In this document: positions 12,468 to 24,785 of the stretch, one piece after another
Layout of the letters: every line of letters begins with the position of its first letter
How positions within the stretch are numbered: position 1 is the first letter of the stretch
Assembly (NCBI GenBank): GCA_013396655.1
Contig: WBMV01003373.1
Location: 124,001 to 188,000 of the forward strand
From: Campylorhamphus procurvoides
Lineage: Eukaryota; Chordata; Aves; Passeriformes; Dendrocolaptidae
Length of the DNA: 64,000 nucleotides
Direction of reading: 5' to 3'
Program-made: the position numbers and the translations under genes
Notes under the pieces: model-generated
What the model saw: the letters and a program-made list of their open reading frames with translations, nothing else
Database searches by the model: none
Told to the model about the DNA's origin: nothing

Positions 12468-12582
12468 TTTTAGAGATGGGGCCAGAAACATAAAAAACAG
12501 TCAGAGTTTAAGCTAATTGCCCAGCATTTCAAGAATGAAACAACAATTCCAGATTAAATAGCAGGGTGTCTTCATAGTCAAA
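12468..12582 (-). mobile_element. MIR-like (CORE-SINE) fossil, antisense
   Basis: The plus strand reads as the complement of a MIR element in correct order: 'ttttagagatggggccagaa' (cf. 'tttacagatggggaaactga'), 'gtttaagctaattgcccagc' (cf. 'gttaagtaacttgcccaagg'), 'caacaattccagattaaata' and 'gcagggtgtctt' (cf. 'caggtctcctgact'). Matching is weak but colinear over about 115 bp. A profile search is needed to confirm. Confidence 0.42.
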
Positions 12583-12662
12583 TGAGATTAGAATAAAAAA
12601 AAACAGTTATATTGTAGTTGTTAGTCTTGAACAAATACAAATTTACTAGAGAGTATTAAGTC

Positions 12663-12690
12663 AGTTGAACTGTTTCAAAACAGTTCAACT
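12663..12690. repeat. Perfect 13-bp inverted repeat with 2-base spacer
   Basis: Arms at 12663-12675 and 12678-12690 are exact reverse complements, separated by 'ca'. The sequence around it also contains a direct repeat of 'aactgtttcaaa' (12669-12680 and 12687-12698). The tight spacing could form a hairpin or cruciform. Such structures often come from template switching during replication. Confidence 0.8.
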
Positions 12691-12698
12691 GTTTCAAA

Positions 12699-13425
12699 CT
12701 ACGTTAGTCTGCTGGCAAGCAATGAGCTCTTTAGCTATCAGTATGAATCCACATAATAATGCTTTAACTGAATCTTTCTCTAGAGTTATCATTTGCTTTC
12801 TGAAATGGAAACTGTACTTTCTATGAAGATAAATTATTATATCTGAGGGTCAGTTTCTTATATTAAGGCAAAGCTTCAAAAGAAACATGTTCTAGCCAAA
12901 ATCAAGAAGAAAACAGTACAATATTGTATCAATTTCTAATGGAGAAGAAATATACCTCTCCTCCACCTTGATGTTACTGATAAAACAGCTCCTGATTTCA
13001 TTTTAAGTTTATTTTTCAGAGGTAGCAGCACAACCACTCATGGTCATTTTCTGTTTAGCTGTATGGGATAGATGGCTTTTTATTGTTAATTTACTATTAT
13101 TTTTGAGCGTGAAAACTCCTTTGTGAACCTGTTTGAAAAACCTTCAGTTAAACTCAGGTTTATAATTAAATGAGTTGATTACTAGACAAATTTTGAAATA
13201 TAACCAGTTCAAAAAATGAAATCCACAAATTTGTCTATTTGGGGGTTTAGGTTTTTGTTTTGTTTCGTTTTGGTTGGTTGGTTGGTTGGGATAAAATTTT
13301 AGGGTTTGTTTTCTTTTTGAGGAATGTTATAGAAAAAGAAAATACATCTCGATCATTTTTAATTACTGTGTTGTTCCCTGCTTTCCCTTCCCAAAATCAG
13401 GTAAACCAATTCTTTAGGAATATGT
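12699..13425. other. Single-copy-looking DNA with a GGTT tract, no gene seen
   Basis: The only simple repeat is a short (GGTT)n tract at 13272-13289, preceded by GTTTT/GTTTC units. No gene or dispersed repeat recognised. Confidence 0.5.
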
Positions 13426-13492
13426 CTATTTTTCATTAGGCGTATTCCTAATATGCCTAATTAGGAATTAGGCATATTTCTAATTAAAATAG
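13426..13492. repeat. Compound quasi-palindrome with nested direct and inverted copies
   Basis: A perfect inverted repeat has arms at 13450-13462 and 13466-13478 with spacer 'agg'. Outer imperfect arms are at 13426-13439 and 13480-13492. An 18-bp unit (ATTAGGC.TATT.CTAAT) occurs twice in direct orientation, at 13435-13452 and 13468-13485, with two mismatches. The mixture of direct and inverted copies in 67 bp is typical of replication template switching. Confidence 0.8.
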
Positions 13493-16400
13493 AAATTTAC
13501 GGTTAAAGTTAAAGCTTATTCCAGGAACAGTTACAGTAGCCATAATGAATAATTCACATAGTATGCATTTAGAACTCAGATGCTACTCCCCCAAGTGACT
13601 CTCAGACACTGATCATATGAACTTGAGCATGAACTTTGGAACTGACAAATTATAAGTCTTTTTTCTCCATCTTTAGACAGTTTACCAGTATGCATTCACT
13701 GAAAATGTCAGAAAATACCACAGTTTATACAAGGAGTAAAAAAAGGCCTTCTTTCACACAACTTTTAAAGTATTCATTAATATTAGAATTAATAGGTGAA
13801 ATAAGAATGGAGGAAATAGGGAAAAATAAAACAACACACCTAGTACCCCACAAGACATACAGATTAGTTATTTCCTCACATCTAAATAAGTCATAGTATG
13901 ACAATTTTAACTCAATTATTAGATTCTAAGCTACATTTATTGTCATTTGAATTAGCACAGTGTTCTGCAGTATTTACCTGGGAAATTAGCAAGATTTTCA
14001 AATTCTGACTGTGTGTTAAAAAAACAGAGAAATAACTCACTGATTCAGTGCCATCATTTTGTATTTTATTCTAAAAAGTTTTTAATACATCCTTGACTAC
14101 TTCTGAAAGATTACTAAATGCTGACTTGTGGCTGGGCTTGTTGGGGGATACATGGGAGGCATCAATAAATTCCTTTCCTTGTGTGATGGCTTGATTAAGT
14201 AAATAAAATTACTATATTGAAAAAAAAAAATTAGAGATCTGTTAGATTTATTTTCTGTATAATTCATGTGTCTAAGTGTTCTTTTTCCTAAGCTACTAAA
14301 ATTTTTGGCCATGTATCTATTTGGATGGATGAGAGGGGAAGAATATAAATATTTTCCTTCCTGGTGTCAAATGGTTTAGATATTTGTAATGTATGGTTTG
14401 CAGTCAGTTGATTTCCGAACTATAAAGAAATATTTCAAAGCTGTCCCCTGTGTCTAGATTCCTTAAATTTCCCAAATATTTATGACACATTGTAAATTGC
14501 TCTTTTAATACTTGGCACTATTACAGAAGTCCCACATACATTCAGAAATTATTATATGCCGTCTTCACAAAGTATTCCCTTAATTATTAATATCTTCCAC
14601 CCCTTCCCACTCCCTCACTTCCCCCATCATTTACTTCAGTTTTCTGAAGATTCCTTTTGTGCAGAAGATTTACTGTCCCATAAAGACAGTGAAGCACTGG
14701 CTCTAGCTGACCGTGCTACATTTTCTTATGAGACAAGCTCTTCCAATCTCCCAATTTCTGCTCACAGCCACCACTGCACTTATTACAGCACAGACAGCCA
14801 CACCACAAACAAGAAGGTTTCAAGACTTTGATGTAATATTGACAACAGTACCTCTATCATATCTGATACTCAAATTTCTTTTGCCCCTGCTGTGGCTGCA
14901 TCACATTTTTATTCAGGGTTCCCCTGTCACACTCAAGTTTTTCCTCTTTAACTTCATGGTGTAATCTCCAAACAGCAGAAATTCCAGAATTAGTTTTCAA
15001 GTTCATGTCCTTGTCTTTTGCACTATTAAGCACCATTGAACTTCTATTACAGTCCTGTAGTTCTTCTGAGACATATTATATACTAACAAATTCAACAACC
15101 TGCAAAGAAAATCACATAAACTATATCCCACGAGGGATCATTTTAATTCTGCCAGAAACTTCATGCCTACAAACTTCTTCCTTCGAAAAAAGTTTTGGTG
15201 ATCTTTTCTGTTCTTTCTTTTCCTTTGTTTATGACACCTCATGAAGTGTTACTCACATCAATTGATTAGAGTACTTGCTTTACTTCCCACTCCTTCTACC
15301 ATTTATATTGGCATGACCTATATCAAATAAACCTATATTAAAGTTGGAACTTATTTGCCATTTGCCTTCAGAGCTTTCCTAAATTTAAGGTCCTTGCACC
15401 CCCTGTAACAATAAGAGCATCCAAGTACAACATTGAAGCCTATCAGTGTTAAGTTTCACTGCAAAGCTAAAAATTAAATAAATCACCAGATAGTTCTAGA
15501 CATTCTTAAAAGCCACAATGTGGATCCTATTTCTACAGCTATAGAAAAACACCTGGCACTTCACAGGTTTAATCACAATTCTAAGTTTATTTTACCTGGA
15601 AATGTTGCTGTTTCGGGCTCATAAATAGACTGTCTCTTGAGATTTCCTCCACTACTCTTTTGAAAACATTCTGAATTCAAGTATTGCTTTCTTAAGAATT
15701 TTATAAGTGAAAGCTTTTTTTAGTACTAGAGAGCATTAATAAAAAACTTGCATGCAATGTAACACTTATTTACTATTTAAAACCACAATGAGCAGAAATT
15801 ACTTATCAAGCAGATGGTTCTTTACACAGTTAAATAGGTTTGCAGCTTTAGCTACAGCCTACCTGAAAAGAGTTCTATTTTTCTTATAATTCTTATTTCA
15901 TGGAAACCATTTTCTTGTTATTTTCTTATGCACCTCAGTAAAACCTCAAGATCTAGCTTAATGCAGTGCTTATGAGGTAAGGAAACTAATAACTGTTAAC
16001 AACAGGAAACTGTTTCTGTTTCCTGCTGACAATCAGCTCCTGTAATTGTGCATGAAATGGATATGGATGACAAAGCTATTTCTAAACCACTGTTTTTTCC
16101 ACAAGGATAAAAAAAATATGTCCCCCACTATTCGGCTGTGGGATTTGTCAGGGTTTGGAAAGGTCAAACAAACTCTGTATTGGACATACCATAGTTTAGC
16201 AAAACAAATAAGTAATGAAATAGTACAGAGGTGAGTTAATAGCATTGGGGTTACTAGATACTTCTGCACATTTAAAAACAATGGGGAGATAGAAGAACTG
16301 AAGTTTTAGGGCTTTAGTGCTTTATTTGAAAAAGTTAGAATATACGTCATCCAAAAAGAAGTCATTGTCAGGTAAGCTAGTTTTGATTAGTTTTGAAAAC

Positions 16401-19400
16401 ATCCATCAGATATTGTTTTTTACAGTCAGTTCTTTTTGGTTATTGTTCAGTGCAGAAATGAAAGTTCCAGGCAAGGCAGAGAGGTAATCCTTTCTTTTAA
16501 TTACTTTTCACAAGTTGTTTAGTGGCAGATATTTCAAACGTGTTCTTTCTTCACGATATTTCTAATTCCTGTTAATGAGTTCCAGATTGTTCACTATCAG
16601 TATCATCAAGGTACCAGGAGAGTGCATGTTGTCTCAATTAATTGTTAGAGGATTTTTATCCATGAAGTTGCAACATCTCTGTGATTCAATTTTCATGAAT
16701 TATTCTGGGATTTGGGGTTACATTTTTCTTTCTTTTTTTCTTTTTTAACATATGTCCAAAAAGTGGAATCATCAATATGATGATTCTTGACATTTCTTGG
16801 AAGATACTTTGTAAGAGATGAAAGGACAAAGCATTTAATTGCACGGTTCCTTCGGCACAGATTGATCAACCCTAGCATGTTCTAGATCCTGTCTTACACT
16901 CCAGGTAGTGTCCAGAAACACGTCCACAAAACTCAGCAAACTAGATTAAGGTAAATTCAACTTTGCCCTGTACTGTATCTCCCCAAGAAAAACAGTATTC
17001 ATCCCCTTGTTCTGTTGCTGACGAAGCTTGTCATATTATTTTTTTATTGTTTTAATTATTTTATAGAGGAACTGTCAGTAAAAGAACAGCCTCAATATCA
17101 CTCATCTTCTGACCAAAAATATTTGATACAGTCTTTAGAAAGACTCTTGGCATTCCAAATGCTTCGGCCTTAGCAAAAGAGTATTAACAGCCTATTAATC
17201 CTGCAACTTTCTGACTGCTCAAAGACCTGTGCTGTCTTAAAACACTTGCAAAAACTGCTGAAAACCCTGCTTCACATCTGAGTAGTTTTAAAACCCACAA
17301 AGTGCTGAAGATCTAACCTATTTAAGAAAACAAACAAGTAGAAATTACTACTTCACCTTTTGGACCCTAGAACTACATGTCTGTAGTTCTGTGAGTCTTG
17401 TTAAGCACTATCTGTTAGGAAATGTTTCACACATCAGAATTCACATACTTAGAAAAGCAAACATATCGTCGTTCTTCTCCATTCATGTAGCTATGGTAAT
17501 TAAAGCATGATTAAAGAAGAGTCATCTTCTCCATTCTCAACCCCACTATCCCAAGTTTTGAAGACAAAGTCAATGACTATATGTTATTGCAAATATGCTC
17601 TGCTAACTACAGGAAACCCCTTAGTGTTAAAATTTTCCACTCACTTTAGTAAAAATTACTTTCCAGAGAAGAAAATAACTCTTTTAAAAGTCAGAATTTT
17701 TTATTTGTTCACTTGTTTATCTAAGCCCATTCATAATAGCTACTTTAGACCTGAGGGAATGTCTGTTGGTAAGTTTCTATAAGACATAAATACAGCATAA
17801 AACGATGTAAGTGATGTCTCCTGACACACCAATATATGTTGTCTTTTCAATTACATGCAGCTTGAGAGCCTTGCAGTTCAGCCATTGGGCACCAAAGAAA
17901 AGCATAGTTCATAGAAAGTTCATGCTTCTTAAGTCCTCAAAACTACAAACCTCAAACTACAAAAGTAAATAAAATAAAATGAACTCAGATATGGGCATGC
18001 CTTACTAAATAACCACATGATGTTGTCATCATGCTCCTCTCTTCTTGTTTCCATTTATAACGCCTTACTTGCCCTAATTTGTTCCATTTTGATATGCAAG
18101 TTCTTTAGGGGAGAAAAAACATTACTTAGCTTGCCAGCTGCAGTGCCCAGCTTCCCTGGTAAACATCCAAACAGAATTAAAAATAAAATAAAAAATAAAA
18201 ATGACTACTGGTATGATCTGCAATTAAGCTTCTACAATTTTTTAATATTAAACATGTGGAAACTTTTTAGCTCTTTTAAGAAAATGAAAATTTGTTGGAT
18301 TAAAAATCTTGCTTAGCAAAGAACAATATTCCAGTGAAAGCAGATGGTCTACATTTTTTATATATATATTTATACATGAAAATGTTTTCATCCTGCGTAA
18401 TCTTTCCCACAAGATATATGTGAAAAACAACAAGTTACCTTTCTATTTCAAGAATTTTACCTCCTGCAGCACATTACTTAAGAGAGGTATATACATTTTT
18501 TTTTCTTAGAAAGACTGCTATAATCATAGACATAAGCAAACTAGTGTAGAATACCACATGTAATTTAAGAATTTTAATATTTAGGAAGCAACTGAATTTA
18601 GAACAGGGGAAATATCAAAATAGGATTTTGCCAGCAATTTTCATATTTCAAAATACCTTATTACAAATAAACCTAAATATTTATCGTGTGGCATATCCTG
18701 GTTCACAGAATTATTTGGCAAAGGCCCTTGAAGCCAAAAGCAGTCTGGTAGACTGTCTGCAAGGAAGAAAGATGGTCAAATTGCCAGGAAACCTTTCTGG
18801 CCTGTAGCTTACCTAATAGACCCTTTGGGACAGTTGTGTCAAACTGAAAAATTTCAGTGAAAAGCAAGTTTGCCAGTTTGTTCCCACCCCACTGTTCCCT
18901 CAAATACCAGCCTCAACAAAGGGCATACAATTCCCAAGGAGGTTTTTTTCTTTCATTTATAAAGCATTTTCTTTATGCTTTCTATGAATTGACAGATTTA
19001 CATGTGTGAAATTTTCTACATTCCTGCATAGTGAGGGAATGATACAGTTCACATCATCTTTTCTGATAGATGACGTCTACTTGCAAAAATCAATCAGATC
19101 CATAAATGGCTCACAAATTTTAATTTTAAGCAAATGGTACATGGTGCTTAATGGTAACTTTATTAAGTTTTCACAGATATTAACAATTTGAAATGGAAGT
19201 CAACACATAAATGTAGTCTGAACAGCACTTCCTTCTGAAGCCTTCCCTAAGGACAACAGTGATGAATAGAAATCAATTGTTAATTTCTGCCAGATTTCAC
19301 ACATTCACCATTTTGTTAAACACATATGCAGAGCTATATTTATCTCAATGAATTTAATTAATTTACTTAATCAACCATAATATCTTAGTGATCTCCCTAT

Positions 19401-21772
19401 ATCAAACTCCTCTTTTAGCAGTACTATCAGAGTTCCATCTCCTACTCCAGACAGCATTTAGTCACATCATTACAACATGGCCATGTAGTGTTTAAGACTC
19501 AAGAAAATGGAAGTTGAAAAATTTTACAGATATTTTGGACCAAATATTCTTCTCCTCAAAATAGGAATTATAAATTCTGACAATAAACTGATTTGCCTGA
19601 TCTTCATGTATTTTTCATCTCTGATGTCAGTACTTTCCACATCTCTATACAGATACAGTTCTTGTTCTATACTGTATAGATTTTTTAAGCCAGTTACCAC
19701 TTCACAGTGAAGATTTGTTCCAAACCTCAGGCAAGAATACTGCATAATAGTTCAGGGTTCTTTGCTAACAAAAATTCTAGCAACTAGAACAAGATCAATC
19801 TACCCAGGGAAGTGGTGACACATGTCACTAGCCTAGTGTTCCATGGAACAGTATGATGGACCATACATTTATCCCAAAGTTACTACTTTGAGAAAGTCTT
19901 TGGAAAAAAAAAAAAGGGAAAAAGAAAGGGAAAGGTCTTTCAATAGGCTTGGAACAATGTTACATATAAATCAGATGTCCTATCAAACTTCAATTTCTGC
20001 AGTCAAAATACTAATCCCACACAGTTTCTCTCTCAAATGTACAAGCTTTCCAAAATTACATCTTCTTTCATCAAGACTTCAAATTTCTAAGAAATCATAT
20101 GTAGAGTAGGTGAAGGTAACAGAGTTCTTGATTAACCATAGTGCATGCTTTTCTGACTAGTCACGTTTTGGTGAGTACCACCTAACCTTTATGGGTCGCT
20201 GTCTGAACTGCTCACTATGTTGTACCTCAGTATCTGATTCCTGCTGAAGAAACTTAACTTTAAATTTGAAAATACATATGTGTTAATTACTAAATTCCTT
20301 GGGTTTTTTTTAACAATGTGAATATTTTAATTTCATATGACTATGTAGCTTATTTCCAAAGATTCATTCAATCATAATCTGGTTTATTTACATTTTATAT
20401 TCAACAGAACAGATGGATACATCACAACTGTTAATTTACAGAGGGCCAAGGTGTGTGTGTGTGTGGGGAGAATACAAGTTAAAAGCAAAGCAGATTCTTT
20501 GCTGGAATAGTGTTTATAGTTTCATTCTAGAGAACACCTAAAACTAGAAGGCTGAAGCCATGAACACAACTTCAAAGCTATATATCATTACTGCTATAAC
20601 ACTCCTCAGTTATACTACTTAAAGGTTGGAATGAAAACAAAAAAACAAGCTGGTTCTATTAAGGAAAATAATACACAATATCTCTTCTTCTCTATCTTAT
20701 CAACCAGCACCAGTATTTCCTCAAAATTCTTGAAATGAAATAAATACATAAGAAGTATGGTTAAAATACTAGATCAATACACTATATCAATACCCTAAAA
20801 TTAGATTAATTGCTCTAGGTATTGTAACCCAGAAATGCTGTATCAGAAAATATCAACCACTATTAATATAAAAGTATGTAATAAAAACAGCTTTTACATT
20901 TTAATTCTGTTTTACATTAAGTGTTTAGGAGATGCAGTAGTGAATAAAAATTAAGAGGATGAGGGAAGTAGTGGCAAATAAATAAGTGATTCCAAATGAA
21001 GATGCATCAGAGAGAAAATATTAGTGTTTTGTGTCCTAGATTGTGTCTGCATTTTGAAGCTGATTCTCCTTGATCCTTAAATAATGTGGTAGTTTTGATT
21101 TTTTTTTAATTTTTCAGAGTTACATCTGCAATGACTTTTTTATGCTTTTACAGGAAAGAAATGGTGCAAAGACCTGTTTCACTTGTGCTGCATGAGAAAG
21201 TAAATGCACAACTTTCATATAGCATTAAAATATTATTACATAATTGTGGTCAAAATTTGAGTCTCTAAAGACCGCACAATATTTTCTGTATATTGAATAT
21301 TGTACAACTGTCCACAAATAGGCAATACTATATTATATATGAAAAATATTAAAGCTTTTAAAGTAGTCTTGGAAATGTGATTTTCACTCCACCAAGAAGA
21401 ATGTAGAAATTTATTTCTTGTTTCTCTGCACTCTCAACTATCCAACAAGTTTCTCTCTACTAATTACTTTACATATACTGCTCTCACTACTTGAATTTTT
21501 GAAAAATCCTCCCAGGACCATATTGTCAGAAACCACAGTGAGGAATTGTCACAGAACTAGCTAAAATACATAAAAGTATTCTCACAAAATAGATATCAAA
21601 AGAACATGACTTTTCAAATTATTGATGACATGATTTATTAAACTGAAGAAAAATGTGGGTTATTTCCTGAGTGCTAATAAAACCAATGAGATAAGTGCAT
21701 ATAGCAAACCATTGAATCATCTCACCTATGAGTAAAAGCCAATGTTTGACCGCCTTCAGAATAAAATCATAA
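13493..21772. other. Long stretch of single-copy-looking DNA, no gene seen
   Basis: More than 8 kb with no recognised LINE, LTR or coding exon. Frames stay under 100 codons. Minor features: a 9-bp-arm hairpin at 17369-17390 (spacer 'tgtc'), an AAAATA tract near 18180-18202, a TA tract near 18358-18370, and (GT)7 at 20451-20465. The lack of CR1 over this span may reflect chance or selection against insertion. The sequence alone cannot tell which. Confidence 0.5.
20451..20465. repeat. (GT)n dinucleotide microsatellite, about 7 units
   Basis: Uninterrupted GT repeat of seven units followed by a short G run. Short enough to be of low variability. Confidence 0.9.
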
Positions 21773-22440
21773 TTTCACAGAATCACAAAGTCACAGAATG
21801 GTTGAGGTTGGAATGTACCTTTGCAGGTCACCTTATATAACTCCTCCTGCTCTAGGAAGCCCAAGACCATGTCCAGATAGCTTGAATATCTCCAAGGAGA
21901 GGCATTCCACAACGTCTCTGGGAAAGCATCAGTGCTTTCTAATGCTCAGACAGAACCTCCTGGGTTTCAGTTTGTGCCCATTGCCTCTTACCCTGTTACT
22001 GGGCAACAGTGCAAAGAGGCTGGCTCTGTCCTCTTTGCACCCTCCCTTCAGATATTTATGTACTTTAATAAGCTCTCTCCTGAGCCTTCTCTTCTCTAGG
22101 CTGAAAAGTCACAGCATTCCCAACCTTTCCTCTCATGTTAGACACTCCAGTCCCTTTGCTATCTTTGCAGCCATTCTCTGGACTCTATTTCCAATATGTC
22201 CATGTTTCTCCTGGATCACATTCAACCTGGTGTCTACTGGGACCTCTAGATCCTTTCCTGCAAGGCTGTTATTCTGTTAGTCAGCCCTCACCATGTACTG
22301 GTGCATGGGGCTCTCCCTCCTCAAGTGCAGGGCTTTGTGCTTCCCCTTGTTGGACACAAGCTGCTATGGGAGTAGCTATTGCACCTATTGCACCTATCTT
22401 GTTTACCCAGCTAACCTTCTGAAGCCCTCTGCAGTCATTG
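21773..22440 (-). mobile_element. CR1 LINE, 3' half, antisense (about 670 bp)
   Basis: The 3' end lies at 21773, with 'tcacagaatcaca' and 'gtcacagaatgg' tail units, then the complement of the CR1 3' UTR and the ORF2 C-terminal region ('gtgcccattgcctctt', 'gccttctcttctctaggctg', 'gtgcagggctttgtgcttcc', 'cccttgttggacac'). The longest open frame of the window (21798-22280, plus strand, 160 codons) is antisense to the element and has no meaning of its own. Local deletions are present around 22190-22290 relative to other copies. The 5' end fades near 22440. Confidence 0.88.
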
Positions 22441-22726
22441 ATAGGAATAAGGTATCATTTGCCTTTTTTCAGACAGACACTGTGAGTACAGGTCACTGTT
22501 GCACAGCACTGCATGCATACAAGCAAAAACAGAACTAGTCTGCCTTTAAATGGGAATATCCAGCATTTAAAACATTTCCATATAACAGCAGAAATTATTT
22601 TAGAGACACAATGATAATTTTTTTCGCAGGGAAAAACATTCTAAATTATTTAGAAAACTGTACTGACCATGACTGTAATAACTAATCTCTATTTAAGAGG
22701 GTCAAGCATTTACTGGCATTTATTTT

Positions 22727-22785
22727 TGCATGTGATTATACTGAGAATATCTGAATTGCACGTGGTTATACTGAGAATATCTGAA
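22727..22785. repeat. 30-bp tandem duplication, two copies
   Basis: The unit starting 'tgca.gtg.ttatactgaga' and ending 'atatctgaa' occurs at 22727-22756 and again from 22757. The copies differ at two positions, so the duplication is not very recent. Confidence 0.85.
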
Positions 22786-24702
22786 CAAGGCATTACTCTC
22801 TTTGGGAGCTGAGAACCAGAGCAGACAGGTTTCTGTTCACTGATGTTATTTTAAGAAAGGCTAATGTTAGACTTGAGGTTTCATTGAGCATTCTTCTGTA
22901 TTATGTTGTTAAAAATTTTACACCCTAAAAATAGTTGCTGGCATTTAGTAGAATTTATTATAATTTTTACCTGTGCTTTTTCCTCTATTTCCTCAATAAC
23001 TAAATTCACATTTTAGTTATAACTTATGCAAATACCTGAATGATTTACATGACTTACATTGCAAGGCTCCTTGGTAAATTTTCTGAACTGTACCCTCTGA
23101 TGTAATCAGATTAGCTAGGAAAAGACATGTTCACCTCCTGGATTATATTAACATAATCTCAAACTTTTGGAAACTCTAACCCTATGTGGCTGCAAAAGCA
23201 TTCACATATTCATACAGAGATTTTTGGCTGAAAACTGATCTACCCTGAGCCACTGAGAGATAAACATTCAGAGCATTAACTGAACAGCTCCAGGCTTCAT
23301 CAAGGAGGAATCATAAGGGACTGTTTGTCTCAGATGGCATTTAATTATGATGAGCAGAATCCAGGTTATTAGCAGAATATAGCTGCATGTGTGTTTTTGA
23401 ATGAAATGTACTGAACAAGGAAAAAAGACAAAACGAACATTCAGATTTTTGTATAATGCATAGAAACAAAAACTTTGAATTGATGCTTTAATTTCTTCTC
23501 TATATGCAGCTAGTTATTCATATAAAAGATTGAGACAGCAAATTAACATGTAATTCATAAAACTATTTCCTCTTTCATTACTGGTACAGTTTTTTGAGCT
23601 TTCAAAGGAATTGATCTTGATTGCCAACAATAGAATCAGAAATTCTCAAGTGGAACACAGACTCCAAAGCATTTAGATCTTGTACTTCTTCATGTTCATC
23701 CATTATGTATAATACGAAATGACGCTGTGAGCCAGAAAAAAAAATTTCTTTCACCTTCTGCCCCACCATGATTATATCCCCAGGAGCCCTGCTGAGTCAC
23801 TGCACTTCCAAATCTATGTAGGTAGAGCCTCAGACAGTGCCCTAGGGCAAGCAGCATCATTTTTTTTGATTCCAATCTTTTCTTCTTCCCTCTCCTTTGC
23901 ATTTGAAGTTTATTTCTACATTTCCATTCTAAAACTCAGGCCCAGTATACAGCTATCACAGTTTGTAAGCCTTTAGAGACCCTTTCCTCAATCTTTATCA
24001 GAAAATTGTTAGATGGCTCAAACCTCCTGAGCGTCAGCCAGAGCCATGCTTTTTGTTTCAACAGCAGCAGTAAAACAAGATGTCACGTTCTCTAAATCTG
24101 GTAACTCGCACAACATGTATCATGACAGTCAGTGGCTACTGAAGCAAAAATGTAAGAAAGTAATCAATTTCCTATGTTCAAATAGGGAATAAGAAATTTT
24201 TATCATGGTATGATAAGACAAAGTATATGATATACTTGGAGAGAGGGACCCACCGACACTGAAGCAAATGAAGACTACAATATTAATTATTCCTAATAAA
24301 TGCCAAAGATTAGTAACATCAGTGAAAATTAATTATACTGAACTATACTACTAAGTGCAGTTGTTGATTTCTTTTTAATAATTGATGTCTGAAAACACAC
24401 TTGCAGCTAAGAGCTATGATTTTCTCACATTGCCTAGCAACCTGTGCAAATATAGAACTGCAGATGCAAAACTACTGACCTTTCTTTCCTGCCTGCTTAC
24501 TAGTGACTATTATTTCTATCCTACACAGCAAAAATATAAAACCAGAAAAGAGATTTAAAACACTGAACTTTTCAGCATACACTAAGCATTTCAGATAACA
24601 AAAACATGACACCTTTGCTTAACAGGAGCCAAAATATTTTATTTGACTACACTTCAAACATTACATACTGGATACAGTCTCACTGATCTTTCAGTGCATA
24701 CG

Positions 24703-24785
24703 GAATGGTTACTCACCCTCAATATCTGCAGCCCTTAGGAGGAGTCATCCGTGCAGATTCCTTTCCTAGTGCCCATGTACTGTGA
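24703..24785. repeat. Possible remnant of an ancient amniote dispersed repeat
   Basis: The text 'ggttactcacc', then 'atctgcagcccttaggagga', then 'tgcccatgtac' resembles in layout a low-copy repeat of reptiles and birds that starts 'ggttactcacc' and later has 'ctccac..taggtgc.catg'. The resemblance is partial and from memory. It may be coincidence. Confidence 0.2.

Noticed and set aside
16046..16240. 62-codon frame ending at a strong donor-like 'gaggtgagt'
   Set aside because: No convincing acceptor matches it and the peptide resembles no known family. Donor-like strings are frequent by chance.
17369..17390. Hairpin with 9-bp perfect arms as a possible small-RNA precursor
   Set aside because: The stem is too short for a microRNA precursor and nothing else supports transcription.
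20451..20465. (GT)7 as a Z-DNA-forming or regulatory tract
   Set aside because: Too short to support such a claim.
21798..22280. Longest open frame of the window, 160 codons, plus strand
   Set aside because: It lies entirely antisense to a CR1 copy. Its protein has no family signature.
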